Origin: Trichuris trichiura
Lineage: Eukaryota > Nematoda > Enoplea > Trichinellida > Trichuridae
DNA: 64,000 nucleotides
Direction of reading: 5' to 3'
Assembly (NCBI GenBank): GCA_037903355.1
Contig: JBAJFE010000062.1
Coordinates: forward strand, 1,922,001 to 1,986,000
Shown here: one piece after another, positions 12,149 to 23,896 of the stretch
Position numbering within the stretch: position 1 is the first letter of the stretch
Layout: each line of letters begins with the position of its first letter
Made by a program: the position numbers and the translations under genes
Notes under the pieces: generated by a model
What the model was told of the DNA's origin: nothing
Seen by the model: only the letters and a program-made list of their open reading frames with translations
The model's database searches: none

Positions 12149-12230
12149 CGACGAGGGTGAGATTCGAACTCACGCGGGGAAACCCCAATGGATTAGCAGT
12201 CCATCGCCTTAACCACTCGGCCACCTCGTC
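12149..12230 (-). tRNA. tRNA-Ser(GCT), copy 5
   Basis: Intact gene with GAGTGG in the D arm. It is the counterpart of copy 2. Confidence 0.97.
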
Positions 12231-12446
12231 ACGTGTGGTTTCTTCGTTTAAAGGGATTATGAAAACGTCGTTCGTTATTACGACTCTTATTCCATTTCGA
12301 CCAACAACATCTGAAAACTTATAAATGCTTTTATAAAATGGAGAAATGTTCTTCTAGTCAAAAAGAAATAATTTTTATCATAGTACTGGACTGGTAAAGA
12401 CTGGGTTTGTGATAAGATTTATTATTGTCAAGGTTCTTTTACGGAA

Positions 12447-12680
12447 AGTTGTCCCGTTGATAATATTTTTATTATTCCGGAGCTTTCGGGTCAAACGAGA
12501 CCCGTCTTCAGCGGTGTCAAAATAAAGCAATGACGTAACGAATTTTCACGGTGTTAAATGATGTAATGGGTGTTGCGTGGGGATGTTTTAACTTCATTTT
12601 AACACCGCTGAAGACGGGTCTCGTTTGACCCAAAAGCTCCGGAATAATAAAAATATTATCAACGGGACAACTTTCCGTAA
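12447..12680. mobile_element. Hammerhead foldback element, near-perfect arms
   Basis: Arms of about 78 bp (12447-12524 and 12603-12680) are nearly perfect inverted copies. The minus arm carries an intact hammerhead: stem I CCG/CGG, CTGAAGA, stem II GGGTC/GACCC, GAAA, AGCT. In the plus arm the GAAA has become AAAA (loss of G12), which predicts an inactive ribozyme on that strand. To the right, ATGAAAC...ACGGTCCCGTACCAAGAA (12695-12720) matches the end of the Penelope-like element (CCCGTACCAAGAA). No ORF. Confidence 0.75.
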
Positions 12681-12866
12681 AAGAACCTCGACATGAAACT
12701 ATACGGTCCCGTACCAAGAAGTTACATTTACAAAAAGATTTATTATTGTTATTTTTGAAAATATGGCTTTGTGGTACGGGACTGTAGGTTATCATGATTA
12801 ATTTGTTTGTTCCTACGGAATAACAAAGTAACAAACGGGGCACATATTCCATAAGAAGAAGCAAAC

Positions 12867-12948
<82 letters not shown>
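12867..12948. repeat. (TTA)n microsatellite
   Basis: About 27 uninterrupted trinucleotide units. Confidence 0.98.
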
Positions 12949-13486
12949 GAGTATTAACTCGTAGGACTCTGCAACAGTTCGTTAACTCAAAAGCTCTAGT
13001 TTTTGCCTCTCAAACGAGGCACTGTGCTTACTGAGCCTGCAGGACGGCGATAAAATGTTTCCTCTAACCCTAGTTAATTCCCTTGCTTCTTCCCCGTTTT
13101 TAGCAAGCTGTCTGTGGAGTTCAATTTGTCGATGTACTGAAAAAGTACAACTTAAAACACTGTTAGCAATGCAGCCTAGCAGAGAAATAATCGATGACAT
13201 GGACATTGCACACGCTTAAAGCTAATGGTAGCACAGCGGCTTTTCAAAACGGTAAGCTATTCTCTGCAAGGATTAACGTTTTGCCAAGAAATGTTCATTA
13301 AACCACCAGGTAAAAAGTATACTGAAAAATGCTATGCATGTCACAGACGAAGCATGCTAACAACATTTGAAAACGTAACTTCATGGCAAGAGACAAGAGA
13401 CCACTTCATGTGCTATGTCAAGCTGTTCCTAAGGAATGTGTGCTGTTGAAACAAGCACGAAAACTTTTAATTTCTGTCCATAACTT

Positions 13487-13522
13487 TCAGGTCTTTTCAT
13501 AAACCGTCTTCAGCGGTGAAAT
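13487..13522 (-). ncRNA. Single hammerhead-like half element
   Basis: The minus strand reads CACCGCTGAAGACGG..., with ACCTGAAAG at the far end. Only one orientation remains, without a partner arm, so this is a truncated relic. Confidence 0.4.
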
Positions 13523-13756
13523 ATTTCATTTCCTTGGTATAGCCATTATAGTATAGGAGATGGCAATAATGGGCGAAATTCAGGATGTTTTTAAGTACTA
13601 TTTCAAGTGCACAGTAAATAAAAGCTACATTATGATGCACTATCCAACCTGTTACAAAGTTCCACCTGCTCAAAGTACGTATGAATAATTCCGCGTAAGT
13701 ATGACCACAACATTTCACGTGTTAGAAAAAGTTATCATACTTTACATAACAGAACT

Positions 13757-13838
13757 CGACGAGGGTGAGATTCGAACTCACGCGGGGAAACCCCAATGGA
13801 TTAGCAGTCCATCGCCTTAACCGCTCGGCCACCTCGTC
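13757..13838 (-). tRNA. tRNA-Ser(GCT), copy 6
   Basis: Intact gene with GAGCGG in the D arm. Flanks are unrelated to the duplicated blocks. Confidence 0.97.
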
Positions 13839-14413
13839 TTGAACAAAACTCTTTAGAACTGGGATCGCAGAGATGAAGCCCTGAACAGTTCTGATTCAGT
13901 TGACTTATGCGCGAAAACTAATAGGTGGCCGTAGTAAAACCAAACTTATCAGTTGTCATGCTTTCAATTTAATTGCATTATATGGCTGATAACGAGGACC
14001 GTCAATGTACCTTTATGAAGGTTGACAGCGCTGGAATGCATTAAAGTTAGTGAAATAATTACAAGAAAATCAGCATAGCGGCAGCAGCATAAGGCGCCTA
14101 TCGCTGCGGGCGCATCTATGAAGTAAGTTAACAATGCGCCCATATTCATATTCCATGGAAAATCATTGAAGCCATTAAAATTAAACTATTTCCCGCATGT
14201 TTGACGACAACTTTGTTAAACTAAACTAACATTACTTCAATTGCTTTTCACTGTCTGTAGGCCAAGGGAGCTTTATAAAATAATTTTTAAATATTCAAAT
14301 ATCAGTCAAAGCATCTTAATCAATACTTTGCATCTTTTTTTTGCTGCCTGAGAAAAATTGCTTCAACACTTGACTTACTACTGAGAAACTTAAACGAGTT
14401 CAGTCAAAACAAT

Positions 14414-14486
14414 TGCCTCGAGCCGGGATCGAACCAGCGACATTTAGATCTTCAGTCTAACGCTCTCCCTACTGAGCTATCGAGGC
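14414..14486 (-). tRNA. tRNA-Phe(GAA), copy 1
   Basis: A 73-nt gene including discriminator A at 14414. The acceptor stem is GCCTCGA/TCGAGGC. The anticodon loop CTGAAGA in stem TTAGA/TCTAA gives GAA, and the T loop is TTCGATC. Identical in sequence to the copy at 35,341-35,413. Confidence 0.97.
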
Positions 14487-14682
14487 CGCATTTACTTCTT
14501 AAAAAGAAGACTATTCAAGCAAATATAAAGCGTCCGAAAAAGCCTCCCTTAATACGACTATAGACGTATTCCTTACTGAACTATTAGCCCGGACACGCCA
14601 ATGAACTGATCATAAAAGCTGCATGCATTTTTGCGCCATAAAATAACAGCAATATGAAACACCATAGGCATAAATTCAAAAG

Positions 14683-14948
14683 AAAAATGTCTTTATTACG
14701 GATTGTCTCCCGTTGTGAAAATAACAAAGAAATCCTAACTCTTCTTCCGGAGCTTTCGGGTTCTTTCGCGACCCGTCTTCAGCGGTGAAATTATGTGTAA
14801 TGCTGAAGGCTTACTGCTGCTTAGGCATTACACATAATTTCACCGCTGAAGACGGGTCGCGAAAGAACCCGAAAGCTCCGGAAGAAGAGTTAGGATTTCT
14901 TTGTTATTTTCACAACGGGAGACAATCCGTAATAAAGACATTTTTCAA
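14683..14948. mobile_element. Hammerhead foldback element, perfect palindrome
   Basis: Arms of about 120 bp form an almost perfect palindrome around a loop of about 20 bp near 14,813. Both strands carry an intact core: CCG, CTGAAGA, stem II GGGT/ACCC, GAAA, AGCT, CCGG (minus 14746-14787, plus 14841-14883). Outside lies CCGTAATAAAGAC and, to the right, ATGAAAACTCACACTCCCGTAC, the terminal motif of the Penelope-like element. The youngest-looking ORF-less copy in the window. Confidence 0.8.
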
Positions 14949-15758
14949 TATGAAAACTCACACTCCCGTACAAAAACATCATGTTTTCAAATTCAAAAGA
15001 ATGCTATTTTAGTGCTTCATAAAATATGGCACTTGTATTCAAAGGTGGAACTTTTCGATAAGAAGATTTTGGTTTGATGACGCAAGCTAAGCGTTATGAC
15101 AGCTTTGTCTTAGTGAATAAACTGCACAAAGTGAAAAAGTTTTCAATCAGATACGAAATAAATAAAGGTGGCTTTCAGGGTAACCTTGCCCTGCCGACGA
15201 CGTGTTGGTAAAGGACTTTAATTTACCTTTTGCATTTACGAATACGTTGACGATGAGACAAGTTCAATCCGGAAGTCTAAGTTTACTTATTTCATGTGCA
15301 ATCAAAAAGATTCCCCTTTCTTTCACTTCTTGCCATCTGCTCAACAAGAGGAAGCCGTAATCCTTAAATCATGATGTTACACCTATAACAATGGAGTTTT
15401 TCACAAGCGCTGATGAACGATTAAAGATGATTGCCTAGGCGGTACCGTACCATTGAACTTGCAAACAGTTTAGCCACATTTTGACCTGCTTATGTCCCCC
15501 AATAATCATGGCACTCTGGAGCAATTTACAGCTATGTGGTTCAGGAAGGATTCCGTGAGCACGGTTTAATATATTACTTTCCCGTAATACCTGATCAGGA
15601 AGGCGAAAATTTCTGCAGTCAAATAGCGAACTTATCCGTCACCCAATTTGTATCCTTCTGAGCTGTATAATATATGTTTGTCACGGTCTTTCGTAACCTC
15701 TTTTCTTTTCATCAATTTCAACAACAAAGGCCTTTGATAAGCAGAAAATGCTGAATGA

Positions 15759-15885
15759 CTGAAGCTTTTGGAGCCCTTCGTGTTCCTTCGTCAGCAGAGT
15801 GATGTAGGATATTAATTTTCAAAAGAATTTGAATATTTCCTAATGCTCTGCTGACGATGAGACACCAAGAAACGAAAGCTTTGTT
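15759..15885. mobile_element. Foldback element with CTGACGA cores
   Basis: The plus strand has CTGCTGACGATGAG... followed by ACGAAAGCTTTG (15,847-15,885). The minus strand has CTGCTGACGAAGGA... followed by CCAAAAGCTTC (15,797-15,759). The two form inverted arms. CTGACGA fits the hammerhead rule CTGANGA, and both keep the AAAGCT segment; stem II is short (GGA/TCC on the minus strand). Probably a second, older subfamily. Confidence 0.5.
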
Positions 15886-16447
15886 TGTTGAATTTTTTAG
15901 TTTTACCAAAAATCATCAGTCGTTGAAAAGGCAAAAATCATATTGGGTCGTACTGGCATTTTTATGGAGGAGACACAATCCACCTTGCAAGAGTTATTGC
16001 GATAATAGATAATAGGGGACCTTCAACAAAAAAACTGAACTGTGCTTATTCCACATGCAAAGAATGGTTTATAGGGACTTTTCGTTTCACCAATGGTTTC
16101 CTGCAATCCTGAACGATCACATATGCTTCAGTTTTTTTCCAGTATACAGAATGCCAGCAGTTGAGCTCATTATCTTTGTTGGACTTCAAGATCTCTCATA
16201 GCCCGCGCATCACGTAAACTGATACTGTAATTTGATCTCTCAGTGTCTACATCAGGCTACTAGTTCGTATACTTGCCCTTTTTTCATGTTATCCTTTTCT
16301 CTTCGCAAATTTATTTCGCTATCTTTTGTGTCACCCTGATGAGTAAAAATCGAACAGTCTCTTTTATTTAACTGAAGACAAATTACTTTTTTAACTCTGT
16401 TTTTGAATTTCGTGCGCATGGTTTTATTACGGAAGGGTTGACATGAG

Positions 16448-16514
16448 CTTTTCATGCTCCGCTGTCAACGATAGGTTATTGTTATCGTTGACAACAGGGC
16501 ATGAAAAACTCCAA
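16448..16514. repeat. Long hairpin (foldback) element
   Basis: GAGCTTTTCATGC...GCTGTCAACGATA pairs with TATCGTTGACA...GCATGAAAAACTC across a loop of about 10 nt. Downstream text (CCTTCGAAG, then TTATTGG(C/T)AAGTGAAA) recurs at 20,717-20,750, and a fragment recurs at 300-390. This is a dispersed repeat of unknown class. Confidence 0.6.
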
Positions 16515-16831
16515 AACCTTCGAAGCACTGCTTATTGGCAAGTGAAAGTAAACGCTTTGTACTCTTCCGTAATATAAAACGCACTATTATTTGAGTGGGT
16601 TTTCAGGGCAACTTGTACCTCTCACGTCTGCGTCGAATTATTAATTGTTGTTTAATCAACACGCTCATGATAAGAGCGCTGTTCGCTTAAAAGCTAGACA
16701 ACTAAAAGAATTAAAAATTGAGTAGATGAACCTTTGGAAAAGAACGCCTAAGAAAGCTATACGTCTAATTGACTATAAAGAAATAATTTTACGTAAACAT
16801 AACAGTAACACACGTACACTTCGCAAATTTC

Positions 16832-16921
16832 GGAGAGTGAATACCTCACTCTCTTTCCCAAAAATTTATTGCTACGATTAGCACGTAGCTTCTATTTACC
16901 TTTTCGCAAGGGTAAATAACC
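16832..16921 (-). ncRNA. Spliced-leader RNA gene 5
   Basis: The leader is 16921 down to 16900 (GGTTATTTACCCTT, ending GCGAAAAG), followed by GTAAATAG. Hairpin 2 is GCTACG/CGTAGC. The Sm site region reads AATAAATTTTTGGG, and hairpin 3 is GAGAGTGAG/CTCACTCTC. The upstream box is 16985-16960, beginning GTAAACCTGTGG. Confidence 0.9.
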
Positions 16922-16989
16922 GAAGCAGGGTACGATAAATTCGACTATATTTCAACCCAGCAGCCTTTAAACCACAGGTTTACTCAGGT

Positions 16990-18595
16990 CATAGTTTCCC
17001 TACTATTTCATTGTAAGCGAATACCGTAATTTAAAAAATGGAATTTAAGTTTGCACCAGAACTTTCTGAATATCCAATGCAATACTGTCATCGGCAAATC
17101 CAAAGAATACTTATGAACAATAGTTTGAGATATCAACATCTACGCCTTCCTACCGCATGCAGGTAAAGGCACGTGTCGCACATGCACTAGCGGTAAAATT
17201 ATTCTTCAGTTAATGAAATTATCAGTATGTGTATTTGTTTTTGATCACTCATTTGGAGACGCTAATAAGTTTCAGAATTCTTCAGCTCCTTCCACGGCGG
17301 ACACGTGTTCTGTAGAACACATATATCTTACTGAAGTACTTTTTCAGACAAGTCGCACTAGATGCTTGACAAGATTGTTCTAAAAAGCTAGAGTGTAAGT
17401 TGCCAAAGTAGAAATGACAAAGGAGTTGAACAGTACATTTGCGGAAATGGGAACAGAGCACAAAGCACATAAAAAAGTATGCAGTTGCAGAAATTAAATG
17501 TGTTCAGGTAACTGCTGTCTGGCATGGGTTGTTTCCCTCAGCAAAACATGTCTGCAGCAAATGACAACGAGAAGGTTCAATTGTGGCTGCTAACATTGCT
17601 CTTTCCCGTGCTAGTCCTTAAGCGTAAAGCCATTAGAAATTTGCGGTACGCGTTTTCTCTGGGCATTGAAAATGTGTTTTCCAAGTTTCGGTAAATAGAA
17701 ATAGGGTTTCATTTACAGTTAGTCTTTCTGCTCTCAGTTAAGATCCAAATTTAAACGTTTCCATGAGTTACGTAACAAAGGGAAGTGCTAATACTTTTAC
17801 ACTATCGTTTTACTCCCAGCAAAAGGCACAGTCTTCATTCTATGATTACTGAAAAATAGGTCACTTTGATGCGGGTATCTGTTAATGCCTTTGACGAAAA
17901 GTGATCCTGTAACATCTATCATAAAAGGAAAGAACCGTACTTGACCAACTATGCATATGTGTATTGCGGGACAGAGCAATGAACAAGCACACGTAATTAT
18001 GTGAAACCGTAACAGATTTGTGCAGGGAGATATTATTGGACTGATGAAAATCTTATTCCATTGCTAACAAGTATAAACTACAATATTTTTGAACTGCTCC
18101 ACTGCCGGTTGCTTTTTTCACTATATTCTTTAGCTTATGCTAGTTGACTATTTTACAGATAGCAGTTCACTTGTTAACTGAATTAATCGATAGGGATTTT
18201 CTCCTCTACGTTGACATCATTTTCATCTGGACACACAGCCGCTACGTGATCTCTGAGTTAGCATAATAATGGATAGTACCAGCTGGATCTTCCTGAGTTA
18301 GTTCATCCGCCAGCAACATACACTTTCTTGGTGTAAACTCCTTTCGCAGAGAAATTAGTCAAATCCTGAGCGGAAGGAATAGTTCATGCATGGTCCTTTT
18401 TCTACTTGAAGCTCCAAATGCTATAGAACACGGTGTTTCCGTCAGGTGTAGACCAAAGATTTAAACTGCTGTTTTCGAAAAGTTGCTCTGGTCAACGTTA
18501 CGCTGAATGCCTCAAACTTTTACTGTATTCTGTTGCCCCATTTATAACTGAAATGGCTCTCTATTTGAAATTATAACGAATAGTCTATGCAAAAA
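16990..18595. other. Intergenic, no gene seen
   Basis: Several short ORFs occur on the minus strand; none has recognisable domains or coherent splice structure. Confidence 0.5.
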
Positions 18596-18661
18596 GTCAA
18601 GTAAACCCGCTATTTTAGAGATGCTATTATTGCATATGACAGAATCAAACGGCTTCCTCAT

Positions 18662-18752
18662 CAGTGTATCTACTCTTGCGAAGGTAAATGATAGCCTATG
18701 CATTACGCATAGTGAAAATTTTTGAAAATGGGAGTTGAGGCAACTCGCTCTC
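18662..18752 (+). ncRNA. Spliced-leader RNA gene 6, divergent leader
   Basis: Hairpin 2 (CTATGC/GCATAG), the Sm site (AAATTTTTGAAAA), hairpin 3 (GGAGTTG...CTCTC) and the donor GTAAATGAT at 18684 are standard. The leader itself is not: it reads GTATCTACTC...GCGAAG and lacks the GGTTATTTACCC start. The box GTAAACCCG begins at 18601, so the start falls at 18662-18664, giving a leader of 20-22 nt. Either a functional, highly variant SL or a copy whose leader has decayed. Trichinella is known to use non-canonical, polymorphic SLs. Confidence 0.75.
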
Positions 18753-19800
18753 TAATAGTTGTTTGGTTATTCAAAAGCTTCAACACATTCACTCCAAACA
18801 GAGGTACACAATAACTTCAATCTAAAGCAGGGATTTTCATGGTGATGCGAGTGCCACAAAGGGCGGCGTTTTAGAAATCCAAGAGGATATAAATGGCAAG
18901 AGAGTCACTTAGACAGGCACTTTTTAACTGAGAGAAGCGTATGCCACACTTGAATTATCTTGCTAAACTGCATAGCAAGATATAGTCTGCTGGTCAGGTA
19001 TTGTAAGCATTGCATAAGAGAAAGTTGCATCCTATGGGTGCATTCAGACTTTGAAAGCCGACTTCGCCGGTCCGTCTGCTCTACCGCATTAATCAGTCAG
19101 TGCCCGCGAAAATGACCAATCAGAACAACCTTATGCCGAAACAAGTTCCTGAAATAAACTTGTGCACTTCTGTCCTTGCATCTGACTATCCCCCTAGACC
19201 GATGATCCAGCCAGTCAGCGCGTTCGAAATTGACCAATCAGAATAAGGATCCAGGTTCTCCGAAACGTCAACAGGGGGCGCTAGCAACCTTGAGCTCGAG
19301 AAACACTGCTCTAAAGCTCCAATCCTCATTGTCTAGAAATAACAGTTTTGCGCTAACATAACCTATCAACCGTTAGTAGTTGGTCGCACAGGTCCAAAAG
19401 CCCACCAAAAAGGAGATATGACGCTTTCAAAACAAAACCCACTTCTGGTTTTAGGAAGAGCAGAGCGTTACCTTTAACAATATAATCTAAAAAATGAAAT
19501 GAAGCGCTGTATCATTAGACGTTCACGACATGTGTCATTTAGTGGAGTAATTTTAATATTGAATGCAATCCTTACGCGTATATCTCATGGTAATTGCGCA
19601 GATGTCCTAAGAATTACTTCCTGAGACCAGATACGCGCTTACTAACATTCGTTTGAAAGGCCACGCATACATAGAACAGTATTATTTTTTATTCAAACAT
19701 ACTTTCCGGCTCATTAAATACGATAACTTCGTCACTAACATGCTCTACCTATTGTACACAAATCACTGATATGTAAAAATCCTTAAACGTAATGTGTAAG
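18753..19800. other. Intergenic with a CCAAT-type repeat pair
   Basis: Two related segments near 19,090 and 19,210 each read CAGTCAG.GC followed about 15 bp later by TGACCAATCAGAA. This part is more GC-rich than its surroundings. No gene was found to go with it. Confidence 0.4.
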
Positions 19801-19805
19801 TATAC

Positions 19806-19885
19806 ATTGAGGGTGAGATTCGAACTCACGCAAGAAAACCCAATAGATTAGCGATTCGCCAGCTTGACCGCTCAGCCACCTGGTC
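19806..19885 (-). pseudogene. tRNA-Ser pseudogene
   Basis: The T arm (GTGAGTTCGAATCTCAC) is intact, and the D arm is recognisable (TGGCTGAGCGGTCAAG). The acceptor stem no longer pairs well (GACCAGG against CCTCAAT), the anticodon stem is broken and the variable arm is changed. It derives from the tRNA-Ser(GCT) family of this cluster. Confidence 0.85.
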
Positions 19886-21098
19886 ACACGAGTTCCCATA
19901 TATCAAAGAACACAGAATAAAGCTCCCTGAAAAATCTACGTAGTAGACTGCTGAGCTTTACCTATCCACAGCTGTTTAATTATATACGATAGAATTAAAA
20001 CGAGACAGCGTTTTTTTAGAGACAGTCGATACGAAGAATACAAGCAGAAAAATCTGAAGCTTCTAAGCCATCCGTTCCAACGTTTTAGTCTGTTTTTTGT
20101 TAATCAACAATGGAGCTACCAGCAGATCAGAACTTCTTTTCCTGCAATTACACAATCGCACAGTATTGTAAATGCGCTCAGAAAACACTTCAAAAAGGCA
20201 CGAAGTGTTTTGAAAATGTCGTAGTTTTAAAGGACGTATAAAACGTTGTAATTTTTCCATAGGGGGCGCAGCTATTTTATTGGACTTCAACCTATTCACG
20301 ATCACAAACTATTGGGAATTTCCGCACATCCAAGATGGCAGCCCATTCGTCATTCCCACCTTTGCAGATGTCAGCCCACTCCAGACCCTTAGCCACTTAG
20401 AATTTCAGCTTTATCAGATTTCAACCAATTCAAACCTTCAACTCATTCAGTATTTACAGCAGATTACGATTGTGAAGTCACCAATTTCCATCATTCAGAC
20501 CTTAATAACTGTGTGGTATCACGGCTCACTCAGATAGCGACCTTGAAAAGCACGATACGCTTTGACAACCCGACCTATACAACTTTGCTCAAAATTCGCC
20601 ATTTCAACAATTCGGGATGTCAGCCTATCTAACCTTTCGATTCATATCGTATCGATCTGTGTGTTTATCATGGAAAGATTACAAAGCATTTATTTGCACT
20701 TACTAATGAACGGATCCTTCGAAGGACAGTTTATTGGTAAGTGAAAACAACCGCTTTGTACCTCTCCGTAAAAAAGGGGCTCATGAAACATACCGTTTTA
20801 ACAATAAAAAGTCTTCAGTTTTCGATTACATATCGTATTGAGGACAATTCAAGTGCCTATTCGGAATCCAAAAGTGCACACGAACCCATAGCAATGAACG
20901 TCGATTGTAGGAGAACAACAGAAAACTGAGGCTGAGGGGAAGGAACGTAACTTTAAGCTATTCTACATAGAATAAACGAATGGACGGTGGTCAAGTAGCA
21001 CTGGACAAGTAGTTATCCCCTGACTTTTATGCGAAAAAGTAACCGGTAAATCTGAAAGTGACCTATGCCTACGCGAGCCGTTTCCATAAAGCAGTACC

Positions 21099-21186
21099 AG
21101 AGAGGGAATATGTCCCTCTCAACCACAAAAATTTCTCTATGCTTTATGCATAGTTAAAATTTACCTTATGAGATGGGTAAATTACC
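21099..21186 (-). ncRNA. Spliced-leader RNA gene 7
   Basis: The leader is 21186 down to 21165 (GGTAATTTACCCATCT, ending CATAAG), followed by GTAAATTT. Hairpin 1 is extended (AATTTACC/GGTAAATT). Hairpin 2 is CTATGC/GCATAG, the Sm site is AAATTTTTGTGG, and hairpin 3 GAGAGGGAC/GTCCCTCTC is strong, with its own sequence and kept pairing. The upstream box is 21250-21223. Confidence 0.92.
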
Positions 21187-21714
21187 ATCAATGCCCTCCC
21201 TCCATACTATTTTACGCTACCTCAGCAACATTTAAGCAGCAGGTTTAAATACCTGAATTTAAAACAGTTCATCTGAAAGCTGCTTTAAGCATGCTCAGTT
21301 TTAAGTATAGAAATGCACTTAATTCATACTGATTATTACGTTATAGAGAATGCAGCGTTCTGTCACAAACAAGCAAATTTTTTTATATTCATACTTTTAC
21401 GGAAACCCGACCACCCAGCTTCCGTAGAGATTTATTTCCACTTTCGAAACATTCTCGGTCTGGCCTGTCTGTTATAGGCGCATAATGATAAGACCACAGA
21501 CGCATTAGGTAAAGAACGTACTGAAGAGCGGTGGCAGGAAGATGAGAAGAAGCTTCCGTTTCATCTACAATAAAGCAAAGATTAAGCATAATAAATACAA
21601 ATAAGATGGCCTTTTTTCTTTTCTTTCTTAACGAGCGTTTGTAAACTTCTTCTAAAAACTTTTTTATGGTGGAACCCTTCTCTTGAAACAACAATTATTG
21701 ATATAAAAGTACTT

Positions 21715-21880
21715 CGCGGAGCTTTCCGGTTTAACCTGACCTGTCACAAGCGCAGCGTGCGCCTATGGCCGAAGTTGTTTGAATGCAGTGCCTTGCATAC
21801 AAGATGACCGACCCGGTGAGCGACGCCCATTGCGCTGATGGCGGATCAAGACTAGACCCGAAAGCTTCGCAGACTGCGTC
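21715..21880. mobile_element. Degenerate hammerhead foldback element
   Basis: Inverted arms start CGGAGCTTTCCGG (21719) and end CCCGAAAGCTTCGCAG (21872). The plus core at 21831-21870 has stem I GCG/CGC (a compensated change from CCG/CGG), then CTGATGG in place of CTGANGA and a mismatched stem II. Probably inactive. Confidence 0.55.
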
Positions 21881-23332
21881 TGTATTAATAATCAATGTTC
21901 GAAGAGATGAATTCAACCGTAAAAACGTTTTCTAAAGTAAATATCAGCTTAAAATAGTATATCGAGGTAAAACAAGGGAAGTAAAACCATTTTTAAATAA
22001 TAAAAATATTATAATAAAGTAGGTAAATAATACAAAACAGAATAGAAAAATTAAGGAAATGAAGAAATAAAGAAACAAAGTAAACCGAAGTGAACAAAGT
22101 AAGAGTAAAAATAAACACGGCAAACATAGGCAACTTTCATGCAGCCTTCTCGCTTACACTTCTAAGGAGAAATAAAGCTTTGGTTTTTCGACTGCTTAGC
22201 TTAACAGTGTTATTTTCTGACTGCCACCTTCAATTCGTGTGGATAAAGGCATCACATTTCTACCACGTAAAAACTCAGTTTCTAGCCGTTGTTCGAAAAA
22301 TGCAAAAGCCTCGACGCTATTTTGCTTTCCTCGTCATCGTGCTTGCTTTATAATATTTCCTACAAAGCGTCCGTAAAGCTCAAGATATTTAATTATTCCA
22401 GATTTGCCAAGACGAGGTGCACGCCCCTTTGTCTCATAAATTTTGCGCTCTACAGTGCCATCGGTTCAAACCCAGTCACTCACAAAGTACTGGATAATCC
22501 TATGCTCAAAGAAAATTTGCAAAGGAGCGTAAGCCCACGTTTTTCAACAGCGCATTAACTATTGCAACTCTTCCATGCGGCAACAGAAATTAGTGCTCGG
22601 TTGAGCACTTGTACCAATGGCAAAAAATGCAAATGAGAATTCTTTAAATCGTTTAAACCATGTTTCCTGGGAAAGATAAAAGGTGGCGTGTGGCGTGTAT
22701 TCTTTAAATCTGTTCATCACTGAAAATAACACTTTCAGGCTAAGACCCCCAACTGAAAGAGGCCTCGGCCGTCTTCCGCGCAGCCTTTTGCTTCCTGTAG
22801 GTACGCTGCCAAGTGGCCAAATAAGAGCACGCGTACAACAACACTGCAAACGAAATGCCACTTTTCCTTCGTGAACGGTAACATTATCTGGTAGACCTAA
22901 ATGGGCGTACTACTGAATCGAAAAAGCTGACATCGCATTAACCCCTGCAACACTATCGGCAATAATCTAACAATGAGACAATGGGACCCTTCTATTGACG
23001 CTGATTCAGCGAACCAATCTTGTCAGATTGTGGATACGATTTGCCTAAATCTGGAAACTTCTTTGCATTGCAACAATCAGAAATGCTGTAGAACAAACGC
23101 CTGAAAAATTAACACATTATCCAGAACAGATACAAGAATGTTTGCAACATCCATGCGCTCACAATAAACTGACTATCATGTATGTCCACACACCTGCACT
23201 ATCCCCTTAAAGCTTGCTCACATCGCACTCTATACATAAAAAAACATCACATTGATAAGAAGACATTCACAATTGTAACAGTAAAGATAACTGACGTAAA
23301 AAATTAAATGCATACGCACATATCCAGTGCAG

Positions 23333-23340
23333 ACTATATA
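23333..23340 (+). promoter_or_regulatory. TATA-like box of secreted-peptide gene A
   Basis: GACTATATAATGAA lies about 45 bp before the start codon and is conserved in copy B at 27,084-27,092, inside a block (CCAGTGCAGACTATATAATG) identical in both copies. Confidence 0.55.
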
Positions 23341-23383
23341 ATGAAGCCGCATTGGTAGAAGTTCAGTTTGAAAACGATCTACA

Positions 23384-23896
23384 ATGCTGTTCACTTTCAT
23401 TTTCATGCTCGGCTTCTTCATTTCAACAGTGAGGAACATTTGCTATCGTTGGAAACTTACTACTTACATTGTTTCAGACAACCAGCCACTCGAAATCCAC
23501 AGAACCAGAAGAACAGCCTGAACAAGAAGTAGGTTTTGCCAAACGAAGGATCCCCATTAAGTACAGGAACATAGCTATGTTTAGGCACTTCAAGGAGAAA
23601 CTAACAATGGACAAGAGAAGCAAACAACAGTAACTACAACAACAACTACTACAAAGCCAACAGCAAAAGCAACAAGAGGGCCAGGCAATGAAAAAGCAAC
23701 CAAGTGAGTAATGTACATGGAAAGTACAGGTGACCACATTTTTTATTGCCTTCACTGCAGAGCAAAAGGAACAGCCGCTGTGAAAGGAATGGCAAAGAAG
23801 TTCGCCGGGATGGTAAAAACAGGGACTAAGAAGGCTGCGAAAGCAACGAAGAAAACGGCAGCAGCAGCGAAAAATAAGATAGTTAAGAAGAAATGA
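23384..23896 (+). CDS. Small secreted Lys/Ala/Thr-rich protein, copy A (4 exons)
   Basis: Exons 23384-23428, 23478-23528, 23585-23703 and 23761-23896 join in frame (phases 0, 0, 2) with introns of 49-57 bp and GT-AG borders, giving about 116 aa. Exon 1 encodes a hydrophobic signal peptide (MLFTFIFMLGFFIST). Exons 2-3 encode an acidic-then-Thr-rich linker (EPEEQPEQE, then a run of six Thr). Exon 4 encodes a strongly basic tail with repeated KKAAKATKK and AAAAKNK that could form an amphipathic helix; it ends KKK before TGA. An AATAAA lies at 23,989. No cysteine motif or known family is recognised. Secretion is predicted. An antimicrobial or nucleic-acid-binding role would be speculation from charge alone. 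Confidence 0.75.

Larger units (their letters stand above)
11520..12230. repeat. Segmental duplication, copy B (two tRNA-Ser genes)
   Basis: Counterpart of 3,300-4,010. The flanks outside the tRNA genes are unrelated between the two blocks. Confidence 0.9.
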
